A stretch of DNA of 23,823 nucleotides from F1-60-MAGs163 sp046091165 (GCA_046091165.1 JBJTBE010000051.1:1-23823); one strand, 5' to 3'; positions 16,494-23,330 are shown, counted from the first letter of the stretch. Numbers and translations: made by a program. Notes: a model not told the origin generated them from the letters alone.

Positions 16494-17333
16494 GTGACCC
16501 TTGACGCCACGGTCGCCGTCGTCGGGCACGTCGAGTGGATTGACTTCGCCGTCGTCGACCACGTCCCCGCACCGGGCGAGATCGTCCACGCCACCTCCAA
16601 CTTCGCCGAGCCGGCCGGTGGCGGCACGGTCGCCGCCGCCCAGGCGGCACGCCTGGCGCAGGCGACGCACTTCTTCACGGCGGTGGGAGACGACGAGCTG
16701 GGGACGATCTGCGACCGGCAGATGCACGAGATGGGCTTCGAGCTGCACGCCGCGGCCCGGGCCGGCGAGTCACAGCGCCGCGGCTGGACCTACCTCGATT
16801 CCGCCGGCGAGCGGACGATCACCGTGATCGGCGAGCGGCTGGGGCCGGCGGCCTCCGACCCGCTGCCCTGGAAACTGCTGGACGGCTGCGACGCCTGCTT
16901 CGTCACCGCCGGCGACGCTGAGGCGATCCGGCTGGCCCGCAGGGCGCGGGTGCTGGTGGCCACGCCCCGCGCGATGCCGGAGCTGCTCGAGGCCGGGGTC
17001 GAGGTCGACGTGCTCGTGGGCAGCGGCTCCGACGGCGACGAGCTGGCCGGCGAGGAGAGCCTCGCCGGGGCGGCCGGCGTGGTCGCGCGCACCGAGGGAG
17101 CAGGCGGTGGCAGCTGGCGCTCGTCCGACGGCTCGGCCGGCCGGTGGGCCGCGGTGCCGGTCCCGGGCAACGCGGTGGACAGCTACGGCTGCGGCGACTC
17201 GTTCGCCGCGGCGCTCACCTGTGCGCTGGGCGCCGGCCAGGAGCTGCCCCAGGCGCGGGAGCTGGCGGCCCGTGCCGGGGCGGCCTGCCTGGCCGGGCGC
17301 GGGCCCTACGGCGCCCAGCTGACGCTCAGCTGA
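16494..17333 (+). CDS. PfkB-family (ribokinase-like) carbohydrate kinase
   Basis: Predicted ATP-dependent sugar or nucleoside kinase of 279 residues. The N-terminal segment VAVVGHVEWIDFAVVDHVPAPGEIVHA and the PAGGGTVAAAQAARLA motif are the PfkB substrate-side signatures; FTAVGDDELG follows. The C-terminal signature is VDSYGCGDSFAAAL, where Asp235 is the catalytic base. The usual anion-hole GAGD is GCGD here. The substrate cannot be told from sequence. The GTG start is 12 nt after secG. The 3' end overlaps the convergent alcohol-dehydrogenase-type gene by 8 nt. Confidence 0.88.
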   Translation: MTLDATVAVVGHVEWIDFAVVDHVPAPGEIVHATSNFAEPAGGGTVAAAQAARLAQATHFFTAVGDDELGTICDRQMHEMGFELHAAARAGESQRRGWTYLDSAGERTITVIGERLGPAASDPLPWKLLDGCDACFVTAGDAEAIRLARRARVLVATPRAMPELLEAGVEVDVLVGSGSDGDELAGEESLAGAAGVVARTEGAGGGSWRSSDGSAGRWAAVPVPGNAVDSYGCGDSFAAALTCALGAGQELPQARELAARAGAACLAGRGPYGAQLTLS

Positions 17334-18330
17334 CCGGCTGCCAGGCCGCCTGGTAGAGCCCGAGCAGCTCGTCGGGGCCGGCCGGGGGAGGGGTGAGGGC
17401 TAGCTCGGCACGCCGGGCCGCGGCCCGGGCGCACTGCTCCAGCAGATCCTCCCCGACCCCGATCTCCTCCAGCGAGGTGGCCCCGGCGCGCGCGGCAAAG
17501 CGGCGCGCCACCTCCTCGGCGGGCTCGCCGAGCGACTCGTCGATGGCCGCCATCTGCCCGGGACGGCGCTCGCGCAGGGCGGCGACGGTCACGGGGAGCA
17601 TCGCCGCGTTGGCCGGCCCGTGGCCGGCCCCGGCCAGCCGCACGAGGGTCTGGCTCATCACGTGGTGGATCCCGTACCAGTTGGCGTCGATCGCGTAGCC
17701 GGAGAGCAGGGCACCGAGGGCCAGGCGGTCGATGTCGGGCTCGCCGGCGGCGGGCAGTCCTTCCGAAAGCAGCCGCGCGGCGCGCAGGGCGGCCATCGTG
17801 GGAACCGGGCTGGCCAGCGAGGTGCAGGCCCCCTCGATGGCGTGGCCGAGGGCGTTGGCCGCGCTCGCCGCCAGGCCGGGCAGCGGCTGGGAGGCGCTGA
17901 CGGTCGGGTCGTTTATTACGAGGCAGGCCCGGACGGTGCCCGTGCCCTCGGGGGCGTCCCGGGCCTGGCGGTGGATCCAGGTCATCTCCGCGGCGCTCAG
18001 GGTGGTGGGGATCGCGGCCACCGCCACCTCCCGCGGCAGCGCCGCGGCTACCGCCTTGGCGGTGTCGATCACCCGGCCGCCCCCCAGGGCGACGAGCCGC
18101 TCCCCGGGCAGCTCCATCGCCAGCAGGTCGCCGGCGATCTCGTCGACCCGGCCGGCGGGCACGTCGACGACGGTGGCCGCCAGCGCGGCCAGTCCCGGAA
18201 GCTGCTCGCGCGCCCGCGGGGTCGAAAAGAGCATGAACCCGTCGCCGATAAGGCGCGGGGCCTCCACCACCGCGCCACGCCCGAAACGGACCGTGCGTTC
18301 GCCGTCGCGCCAGCTGAAGTCGAACTCCAC
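17326..18330 (-). CDS. Iron-containing alcohol dehydrogenase family, maleylacetate-reductase-like
   Basis: NAD(P)-dependent dehydroquinate-synthase-like fold of 334 residues. It has the nucleotide-binding GGGRVIDTAKAVA, AIPTTLSAAE, and the metal region SAANALGHAIEG, where Asn stands where FucO has the ligand Asp, as in maleylacetate reductases. HHVMSQTLVRLAGAGHGPAN keeps two of the His ligands 14 residues apart, but Gln replaces the His at the third position of that stretch (His267 in FucO). No aromatic-degradation genes are nearby, so a maleylacetate substrate is not supported. GTG start at 18330, with GATCAT (minus strand, 18342-18337) 6 bases before it as a possible leaderless -10. It lies downstream of tRNA-Leu on the same strand. 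Confidence 0.85.
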   Translation of the reverse strand: MEFDFSWRDGERTVRFGRGAVVEAPRLIGDGFMLFSTPRAREQLPGLAALAATVVDVPAGRVDEIAGDLLAMELPGERLVALGGGRVIDTAKAVAAALPREVAVAAIPTTLSAAEMTWIHRQARDAPEGTGTVRACLVINDPTVSASQPLPGLAASAANALGHAIEGACTSLASPVPTMAALRAARLLSEGLPAAGEPDIDRLALGALLSGYAIDANWYGIHHVMSQTLVRLAGAGHGPANAAMLPVTVAALRERRPGQMAAIDESLGEPAEEVARRFAARAGATSLEEIGVGEDLLEQCARAAARRAELALTPPPAGPDELLGLYQAAWQPVS

Positions 18331-18345
18331 GCCCCGATGATCGCA

Positions 18346-18365
18346 GGGACCCGGGGCCGGGGCCC
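18346..18365 (-). terminator. Strong GC hairpin after tRNA-Leu
   Basis: Reading the minus strand, GGGCCCCGG pairs with CCGGGTCCC with one C-T mismatch, 2 nt past the tRNA 3' end. There is no T-run. It could separate tRNA-Leu from the dehydrogenase gene downstream. Confidence 0.4.
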
Positions 18366-18367
18366 AG

Positions 18368-18452
18368 TGCGCCGGAGAGGACTCGAACCTCCACGAGCTA
18401 ATCGCCCACTAGCCCCTCAAGCTAGCGCGTCTACCAATTCCGCCACCGGCGC
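18368..18452 (-). tRNA. tRNA-Leu(GAG)
   Basis: 85-nt class II tRNA on the minus strand. Acceptor GCGCCGG/CCGGCGC with discriminator A, D arm starting TGGCGGAATTGGTAGAC, anticodon stem CTAGC/GCTAG around TTGAGGG (anticodon GAG), a long variable arm (TGGGCGATTAGCTCGT region), and a T arm with GGTTCGAGTCC. CCA is not encoded. Confidence 0.95.
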
Positions 18453-18487
18453 CGGTGAAGGCCCGTACGCGGTGCACGGGAGGCGAA

Positions 18488-18493
18488 AGCGTA
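18488..18493 (-). promoter_or_regulatory. Candidate -10 of tRNA-Leu
   Basis: TACGCT on the minus strand, the same hexamer as before argS and ccmG. It would start a precursor with a leader of about 29 nt. Confidence 0.35.
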
Positions 18494-18579
18494 GCACCCG
18501 GCGCCCGGCTGTCGGGCCTCCCGTGACCCCGTATTGGCGGGGATTTACGGGGCCGTCGGGTTCCGTCCAACCGCGCCGC

Positions 18580-18585
18580 TACATT
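18580..18585 (+). promoter_or_regulatory. -10 element of lexA
   Basis: TACATT (CATTAT overlaps as an alternative) immediately before the LexA box, with predicted transcription start near 18592 inside the box. LexA bound there would block initiation. Confidence 0.5.
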
Positions 18586-18587
18586 AT

Positions 18588-18601
18588 CGAACACATGTTC
18601 G
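18588..18601. promoter_or_regulatory. LexA operator (SOS box) of lexA
   Basis: CGAACACATGTTCG is a one-mismatch palindrome of the Gram-positive type CGAAC-N4-GTTCG. It overlaps the predicted transcription start of lexA and implies autoregulation. Confidence 0.9.
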
Positions 18602-18636
18602 TACGACCCCTTGAGCGAGGCACCCAATGGACCTGA
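18595..18636 (+). CDS. Possible 13-codon upstream ORF overlapping the lexA start
   Basis: ATG TTC GTA begins in the LexA box and encodes MFVRPLERGTQWT, ending TGA at 18634-18636, after the lexA ATG at 18627. With transcription starting near 18592 it would be almost leaderless, and its end overlaps the lexA start in another frame. No direct proof of translation. Confidence 0.25.
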   Translation: MFVRPLERGTQWT

Positions 18637-19265
18637 CCAAGCGCCAGCAAGAGATCTTCGACTTCATCCGCAGCTACTCCGAGAAGAACGGCTACCCGCC
18701 GACCGTCCGGGATATCGGCAAGGCGGTGGGGCTCGCCTCCTCCTCGACGGTGCACGCCCACCTCTCCAACCTCGAGAAGCTCGGGGTGCTGCGGCGCGAC
18801 CCGACCAAGCCGCGCGCGCTCGAGCTGCTCGACCGTGCCACCCGGAGTGCCGGCTCGGCGGTCCAGGGCGCGATCGACAAGGTCCGTCCCGGTGGCCTTC
18901 CCGTCGTCGGCGCCGTCGCCGCCGGTTCGCCGGTGCTCGCCGAGGAGAACATCGAGGAGTACGTCCAAGTTCCAGCCGCGGCCGGGGGAGAGGACGGCGA
19001 GTACGTGCTCCGCGTTAAGGGCCAGTCGATGATCGACGCCGGGATTCTCGAAGGCGACTTCGTTGTCGTCCGCCCGCAGGACGACGCCAGTGATGGCGAG
19101 ATCGTCGTGGCGATGGTTGGCGACGACGAGGCGACCGTGAAGCGCTTCTTCCGCGAGAGCGATCACATCAGACTGCAGCCGGAGAATCCGGCAATGCAAC
19201 CGATCCGCACCAAGGACGTTCAAGTCCTCGGGCGGGTCGTTGGACTCTTTCGGAGCGTCCGATGA
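18627..19265 (+). CDS. lexA: LexA SOS repressor
   Basis: Repressor of the DNA-damage response that cleaves itself when bound to RecA filament. 212 residues. The N-terminal winged helix (DLTKRQQEIFDFIRSY, PPTVRDIGKAVGLASSSTVHAHL) binds the operator. The hinge is followed by the cleavage site Ala99-Gly100 in AVAAGSPVLAEE. The catalytic pair is Ser134 in VKGQSM and Lys172 in ATVKRFF, with the usual spacing of 38. The start at 18627 has a weak SD (GCGAGG, 6 nt upstream). The LexA box at 18588-18601 indicates autorepression, and a second box controls imuB at 21854. The stop overlaps a zinc-ribbon gene by 4 nt. Confidence 0.97.
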   Translation: MDLTKRQQEIFDFIRSYSEKNGYPPTVRDIGKAVGLASSSTVHAHLSNLEKLGVLRRDPTKPRALELLDRATRSAGSAVQGAIDKVRPGGLPVVGAVAAGSPVLAEENIEEYVQVPAAAGGEDGEYVLRVKGQSMIDAGILEGDFVVVRPQDDASDGEIVVAMVGDDEATVKRFFRESDHIRLQPENPAMQPIRTKDVQVLGRVVGLFRSVR

Positions 19266-19504
19266 GCGCCGTTACGCTCACGCCGCTCCGCAGGGAGCGC
19301 CCAAGCAGCAGCGGTTGTCGCACCGCTGCCCAGGGTGCTCGAGGGCTCACGCTCGACGATTTGTTCGTCGGCGTATGGGAGGGCCTTCACGCCGACCATT
19401 CGGTCGCGTGCCCGGTCTGCGGCGCGGCAATGATGCCGCGCGTCCAGACTGGGCCGCGCCCGGTGGCCGGAAAATGTGACAGCTGCCTCTCAGTTCTGGG
19501 CTAG
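19262..19504 (+). CDS. Small zinc-ribbon protein co-transcribed with lexA
   Basis: Hypothetical protein of 80 residues, overlapping the lexA stop by 4 nt (ATGA), so it should be induced with lexA. The first ~25 residues are basic and low-complexity. LTLDDLFVGVWEGL is followed by a likely four-cysteine zinc site, CPVCGAAMMPR and KCDSC, with a short loop. I recall comparable lexA-linked proteins in Thermoleophilia but no functional name. A role in the SOS response is inference from position only. It is the last gene before the low-GC region. Confidence 0.7.
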   Translation: MSAVTLTPLRRERPSSSGCRTAAQGARGLTLDDLFVGVWEGLHADHSVACPVCGAAMMPRVQTGPRPVAGKCDSCLSVLG

Positions 19505-19517
19505 TTCTACGCTCCTG

Positions 19518-21236
19518 TCAGCGGGCGGTGATGAATAGCTTCTGAGCTGAATTGCCACCGACGCCGGAGGGCTCGACTTGAATGTCGATCCCACCTTGCA
19601 GCTCGCCAGCCAGCCACGGCGTATTGCGCGGTGGGACGCCGTAGCACCTGCTGCCGATCGCCCATGAAAGGGTGATCGTCGGCTTTGTCTCCTTGTTGCT
19701 AGCTGTGTCGGTTTGCATCTCCGTGTCGGTGGTACTGAGCGCGTCGCACTTACCTGAGCCGTTGGGCAGGTCGGGCGTGTACTTGAAGCCGCCGAGGTCG
19801 TAGAAGGCGTTGTCGGCAAAGCCCGCTTCGCCGTCAAACGCGAGGCGCTGCGGACGATAAAGCTCAACGTTGAGCGTGTCACTCTGAGAGAGCGGGATGC
19901 TTGGGCTATCGACTCGCGGGCCGTCCGGTCCGCTGGTGTTCCTTGAGTAATCAATCGTTCCCGTCGCATTGCCAGCGCTGTAGCGAATCACCATCGGATT
20001 GGTCACGAACACGAACCCAGGGCTGGAGGTGAACTCGTGGGTTTTGCCGTCAGCCGTCGTCAGGCGGATCGCGAACGTATCCTGACCCGACGGCAGATCG
20101 TCGGCGCTGAACTTATGCGCCGCAGTGAGCGTCCGGTTGCCGCAGAGCTTCCCGTTGCCGATTGTCCACTGGTAGTCACCGGTGTTGCAAGCATCGCCAA
20201 GCTCGGCATATTCGGTAGGAGCATACGCCACGTCCAAACCCTTCATTTCGGTCTTTGTGACCTGTGAGCCGCATACGGTCGGGATCGAGGCGAAAACCAT
20301 GCTCATCGTATTCGTCACAGCCTCCGGAACAGATGTCAACGTGGCAGCAAACGGCCCTGCACCATAGGCGTTGATCGTGCCAGCAAAGCCGGGCTGCGTT
20401 GCTTTGAAGTTAGTGAAAATCTTGAAGTCGACCGCCGCGCAGGTCGTGCTCGTGTCATCGGTCGCGGACGGCGTTGGCGTGTCGCTATCGGACGAATCGG
20501 TCTTGCTGTCGCCGTCATCGTTTACGTCGAAAGCGTTGGGCACGCCATCCTTGTCGAGGTCGCCACCGAGCAGCTTGTCGGGCTGCACACGTTGGCCAGG
20601 CTGATTTGGTTGGCCGGGCTGGTTTGGTTGGCCGGGCTGGTTTGGTTGACCGGGCGTTTGGCTGGCCTTTGCCCCCGAGATAGCCGCTTTACCGTAAGTG
20701 CCTACGCCAAGAGGCTTGCCCTTGACGGCCTTGACCGCTGAGCTGCTTGCTTTGTCAGCCGCGTTTGAGGGCGCCCCAGCGGTGGCGTAGCCCTGTTGTT
20801 TCGTTACTTTCGTCACAGTCAGGGTGCCAAGGCTTGTCGTCGGCTGCGCCGTCTTGAGTTTCGTATAAACGACTGTGGCCGATCTCGATTTGCTGCCCTT
20901 CCAGCCGAGCACTACAGGACCGAAGTACTCACCCTTGCTGGCTGCCTTTGCGCCGCTGACGAGCTGCAGCGTCGAGCCAGCGATAGTCGCGACGCTTTTC
21001 GTCTTTAGCGATATAGACTGAGAGTCCGACTTGATCCGCGCCGAAGCAAGCAAGCTACCCCCTTTGCCGACCAGCAGCAGCGATAGATTCTTGCCCTTCT
21101 TGACCGTCAGCTTCAGGGTATAGGACCTATTCGAGGCCGCAGCGGCGGGTTGCGCGCAAGCTAGGGCTGCAAGCACAATAAGCGCCGATAGGGCAACCTT
21201 CGTGAAGAGATTAGAACCGGCGACCTTTGTCTTCAT
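19518..21236 (-). CDS. Low-GC secreted protein with Gln-Pro repeats and a calcium-binding-like motif
   Basis: Unrecognised 572-residue secreted protein. The signal peptide (LFTKVALSALIVLAALA, cleavage likely after QPAAAA) is followed by a Lys/Ser-rich beta-type domain (about 35-130) and a linker. GQPNQP repeats lie at about 195-215, then DLDKDGVPNAFDVNDDGDS, which resembles thrombospondin-type calcium-binding repeats. An Asp/Ser/Thr stretch leads to a C-terminal region of about 290 residues with six cysteines. No membrane anchor is seen. The DNA is clearly atypical: 33 of 60 G+C at 20221-20280 against 44 of 60 in argS, with many A/T-ending codons. It has a perfect AGGAGG SD 4 nt before the ATG, unlike its neighbours. 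This suggests acquisition by transfer, or a different expression class. Function unknown. Confidence 0.88.
   Translation of the reverse strand: MKTKVAGSNLFTKVALSALIVLAALACAQPAAAASNRSYTLKLTVKKGKNLSLLLVGKGGSLLASARIKSDSQSISLKTKSVATIAGSTLQLVSGAKAASKGEYFGPVVLGWKGSKSRSATVVYTKLKTAQPTTSLGTLTVTKVTKQQGYATAGAPSNAADKASSSAVKAVKGKPLGVGTYGKAAISGAKASQTPGQPNQPGQPNQPGQPNQPGQRVQPDKLLGGDLDKDGVPNAFDVNDDGDSKTDSSDSDTPTPSATDDTSTTCAAVDFKIFTNFKATQPGFAGTINAYGAGPFAATLTSVPEAVTNTMSMVFASIPTVCGSQVTKTEMKGLDVAYAPTEYAELGDACNTGDYQWTIGNGKLCGNRTLTAAHKFSADDLPSGQDTFAIRLTTADGKTHEFTSSPGFVFVTNPMVIRYSAGNATGTIDYSRNTSGPDGPRVDSPSIPLSQSDTLNVELYRPQRLAFDGEAGFADNAFYDLGGFKYTPDLPNGSGKCDALSTTDTEMQTDTASNKETKPTITLSWAIGSRCYGVPPRNTPWLAGELQGGIDIQVEPSGVGGNSAQKLFITAR
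20592..20656. repeat. 18-bp tandem repeat inside the secreted protein gene
   Basis: Three 18-bp units starting at 20592, 20610 and 20628 plus a partial fourth at 20646. The second and third are identical (TTGGCCGGGCTGGTTTGG), and the first differs at 2 bases. Each unit encodes one GQPNQP hexapeptide on the minus strand. Confidence 0.9.
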
Positions 21237-21240
21237 CGTC

Positions 21241-21246
21241 CCTCCT
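21241..21246 (-). promoter_or_regulatory. Perfect Shine-Dalgarno of the low-GC secreted protein gene
   Basis: AGGAGG on the minus strand, 4 bases before the ATG at 21236. It is the only full anti-SD match seen before a gene in this window. TAGTAAT further upstream on the minus strand (around 21265-21271) is a candidate -10. Confidence 0.8.
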
Positions 21247-21367
21247 CGCGAAATCCAACGAAATCAACATTACTACTCTCGCCGCCATCGTGCGCCGGTT
21301 AGGCCGGCTGCCCTGGCTCGAGGCCTTCCCGCACGCCAGCAGCTGGGCCGCGGTTGGCGTTACCCGC

Positions 21368-21373
21368 TAACCT
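21368..21373 (+). promoter_or_regulatory. -10 element of rnpB
   Basis: TAACCT, ending a few bases before the predicted RNase P RNA 5' end. No -35 is recognised. Confidence 0.35.
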
Positions 21374-21377
21374 CTGC

Positions 21378-21718
21378 TGCGCACGCCAGACAGCTGCGGC
21401 GGGAGAGAAAACCCGTCGAGGAAAGTCCGGACATCGCAGGGCACGGTGGTCGGGAGACCGACCTGGGGAAACCCACGGGAAAGTGCCACAGAAATACACC
21501 GCCGATGGCGCGAGTGGGTTGGACGTCCGCTCACTTGTGAACAGGTAAGGGTGAAATGGTGCGGTAAGAGCGCACCGGCGTCGTGGCGACACGGCGGCCA
21601 GGCAAACCCCACCGGATGCAAGACCAAGCAGGACCGTTCGCAGGCTGCCCGCCAAGGTCCAGGTAGGTCGCAAAGATGGATGGCTGTCCACGACAGAATC
21701 CGGCTTACCGGCGCGCTA
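21378..21718 (+). ncRNA. rnpB: RNase P RNA, bacterial class A
   Basis: Catalytic RNA that removes 5' leaders of pre-tRNAs. Diagnostic conserved segments appear in order: CCAGACAGCTGC near the 5' end, GAGGAAAGTCCGGAC (CR-I, 5' strand of P4, 21418-21432), GGGTGAAATGGTGCGGTAAGAG, the GGCAAACCCC and GCAAGACC blocks, and the 3' ACAGAATCCGGCTTAC (CR-V, 21693-21708). The sequences flanking both ends (GCACGCC and GGCGCGC) can form P1 with a mismatch, which sets the ends to within a few bases. Length about 341 nt is normal. Strong terminator directly follows. Confidence 0.95.
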
Positions 21719-21720
21719 AC

Positions 21721-21748
21721 GGAAGGGCCCCGCACGCGGGGCCCTTCC
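21721..21748 (+). terminator. Intrinsic terminator of rnpB
   Basis: 13-bp perfect stem (GGAAGGGCCCCGC and its complement) with a minimal loop, starting 3 nt after the RNase P RNA and followed by CATTT. It is the strongest terminator hairpin in the window. Confidence 0.85.
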
Positions 21749-21836
21749 CATTTGCGGGGCCGGCCCGGGCCGACATGGTGATCGCCCAGGCCGGCGAGGC
21801 GTACGAAATGAGCCGGCGCCGGTCCTGAGAGGTCAC

Positions 21837-21842
21837 TATGCT
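21837..21842 (+). promoter_or_regulatory. -10 element of imuB
   Basis: TATGCT overlapping the left end of the LexA palindrome. Transcription would start near 21849, about 5 bases before the ATG at 21854. Confidence 0.5.
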
Positions 21843-21866
21843 GACACGAACATATGTTCGTGTCAG
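21841..21866. promoter_or_regulatory. LexA operator of imuB, perfect 26-bp palindrome
   Basis: The core CGAACATATGTTCG (21847-21860) is a perfect SOS box, and the symmetry extends 6 bp on each side (CTGACA/TGTCAG) to 26 bp with no mismatch. It covers the predicted transcription start and the imuB start codon. Confidence 0.95.
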
Positions 21867-23035
21867 TGGTTGCCCTTCACATCCCGCGGTTCGCCCTCTC
21901 GGTGGCGGCCGGTGGCAGCCGCGACCTGCTGGCCGGCCCGGCCGCCCTCGCGCCCGAGCCGGGGCGCCCGGCGCTGGTGAGCCAGCCCTCGCCGGCGGCC
22001 GAGGCGGGGGGCGTCCGTGACGGGATGGCGGTGGGGGAGGCGCTGGCGCGGGTGCCCGGTATCCGGCTGCTGCCGCCCGACCCGGTGGCCGTGCAGGGCC
22101 GGTGGGAGGAGGTGCTGCGCGCCCTGGAGGGGATCGGGGCGCTGGTGGAGGACGCCGGCCCGGGGACGGCCTGCTTCGAGGCCGGCGGCCTTCGCCGGCT
22201 CCACGGCGGCACCTCCGGGGTGGTCGAGGCGGCCCGCCGGGCGATCGGCCGCCCGGCCCGCTTCGGCATCGGGCCCAACCGTTTCTGCGCCGTGGCCGCC
22301 GCCGGCCACGCGCGCAGCCGCCGGCCGGCGACCATCGAGGGAGCCGCCGGCCTGGCACCACTCCCGGTGGCCCTGCTCGCTGGCCGCGAGCGCATCGCCC
22401 ACCTTCCCGAAGAGCTCGAGCGGCTGGGCGTGGCGACGCTGGGTGCCCTCGCGGCACTGCCCCGGGCATCGGTGGCCGAGCGCTTCGGCCGCGACGGGCT
22501 GCTGGCCCGGGAGCTGGCCTGTGCCCAGGACGCTCCCCTGCGCCCGCGGCTCCCGGGAGAGAGCATGGAGGAGACGCTGGCCCTGCCCGAGGCGGCCTGC
22601 GGGCCTCAGCTCCAGCGCGCCCTGGAGCTGCTCACGAGCCGTCTTCTGGCCCGCCCCGAGCGCCGGGGGCGCCCCCTTCGTGGCGCCGTCCTGGGTGCCG
22701 CCCTGGAGGGGGGAGGGAGCTGGCGCCGGCCGGTCACCTTCCGCGAGCCGCTGGAGGACCGCGAGCGCATGGTCCTCGCGCTGGGTCGCCAGCTCGAGGA
22801 GCTTCCCGCCCCGGCGGCCTCGCTCTCGCTGGCGGCCCGCGCGTTGGGCGCTGCCGGCTCTCCCGACCGGGAGCTCTTCTCCTCGGTGCGGGCCCGCCGG
22901 GACGAGCGCCTCAGGGCGGCGCTCGGTCAGGTGCGGGCCGCCGCCGGGCCGTCCGGGGTGGTGAGGGTCCTGATGGTCGACCCCGGCTCGCGGCTTCCGG
23001 AGCGCCGTGCCGTCCTGGCTCCCTACGAGCGATGA
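21854..23035 (+). CDS. imuB: ImuB-like Y-family polymerase homologue
   Basis: Catalytically deficient Y-family polymerase relative. In other bacteria ImuB is the beta-clamp-binding hub of the ImuA/ImuB/DnaE2 mutasome. The 393-residue protein starts with VSVVALHIPRFAL, which replaces the catalytic Asp-containing palm motif. LVEDAGPGTACFEAGGLRRLHGG is the degenerate second palm motif. A helix-hairpin-helix follows (LPEELERLGVATLGALAALP), then a little-finger region ending VRARRDERLRAALGQVRAA. The start is set at the ATG in the centre of the LexA box; GTG at 21860 is a close alternative. SOS control by the palindrome is clear. Neither imuA nor dnaE2 is in the window. The stop overlaps the next gene (ATGA). 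Confidence 0.88.
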   Translation: MFVSVVALHIPRFALSVAAGGSRDLLAGPAALAPEPGRPALVSQPSPAAEAGGVRDGMAVGEALARVPGIRLLPPDPVAVQGRWEEVLRALEGIGALVEDAGPGTACFEAGGLRRLHGGTSGVVEAARRAIGRPARFGIGPNRFCAVAAAGHARSRRPATIEGAAGLAPLPVALLAGRERIAHLPEELERLGVATLGALAALPRASVAERFGRDGLLARELACAQDAPLRPRLPGESMEETLALPEAACGPQLQRALELLTSRLLARPERRGRPLRGAVLGAALEGGGSWRRPVTFREPLEDRERMVLALGRQLEELPAPAASLSLAARALGAAGSPDRELFSSVRARRDERLRAALGQVRAAAGPSGVVRVLMVDPGSRLPERRAVLAPYER

Positions 23036-23277
23036 GCCCGATCGACAGCCGGCTCGGCGTCCCGCGCCGGGTGGTGGTCCTGGCCGGCCCCGGGGGGCGC
23101 CCGATCGAGGTGGCCGGCCGCGAGGTGGTGGCGGTCCGCGAGAGCTGGCTGGTGGAGGACCGCTGGTGGACCGGCGAGCCGCTCAGGCGCCGCTACTGGG
23201 AGGTGGTGACCGTCGCCGGGGACAACCTCGTCGTCTTCCGTGACCTGGTCGCCGGCGGCTGGTTCTCCCACCGCTGA
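23032..23277 (+). CDS. Small DUF6504-like protein coupled to imuB
   Basis: 81-residue protein starting in the ATGA overlap with imuB, so SOS-induced with it. It is a single beta-rich domain: PRRVVVLAGPGGRPIEVAGREV, then RESWLVEDRWWTGEPLRRRYWEVV, VAGDNLVVFRDLVAGGWFSHR. The WW..EPLRRRYWEV and FRDL..G.WF.HR pattern resembles small proteins found beside imuB and dnaE2 in actinobacteria, which I associate with DUF6504. That name is from memory. The biochemical role is unknown; association with the mutasome is inference from position. Confidence 0.8.
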   Translation: MSPIDSRLGVPRRVVVLAGPGGRPIEVAGREVVAVRESWLVEDRWWTGEPLRRRYWEVVTVAGDNLVVFRDLVAGGWFSHR

Positions 23278-23330
23278 TTCCCAACACTCCGGCAGTAGAG
23301 CGGTAACCGGAACCGGGCGAGCTTGGCCGC

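Noticed and set aside
18453..18579. Possible small gene or riboswitch between tRNA-Leu and lexA
   Set aside because: No codon bias in any frame and no recognised aptamer core. It contains only the tRNA-Leu leader and the upstream part of the lexA promoter.
20592..20656. Short repeats as a possible CRISPR array
   Set aside because: Units are 18 bp, directly adjacent with no spacers, and encode GQPNQP in frame within a gene.
21299..21735. Open frames of 110-130 codons on both strands between 21299 and 21781
   Set aside because: They lie over the RNase P RNA, whose conserved segments fully explain the sequence.
21749..21836. Possible mini-ORF starting ATG at 21775 before imuB
   Set aside because: Only 17 codons with no SD or conserved motif. 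The stretch otherwise holds just the spacer between the rnpB terminator and the imuB promoter.
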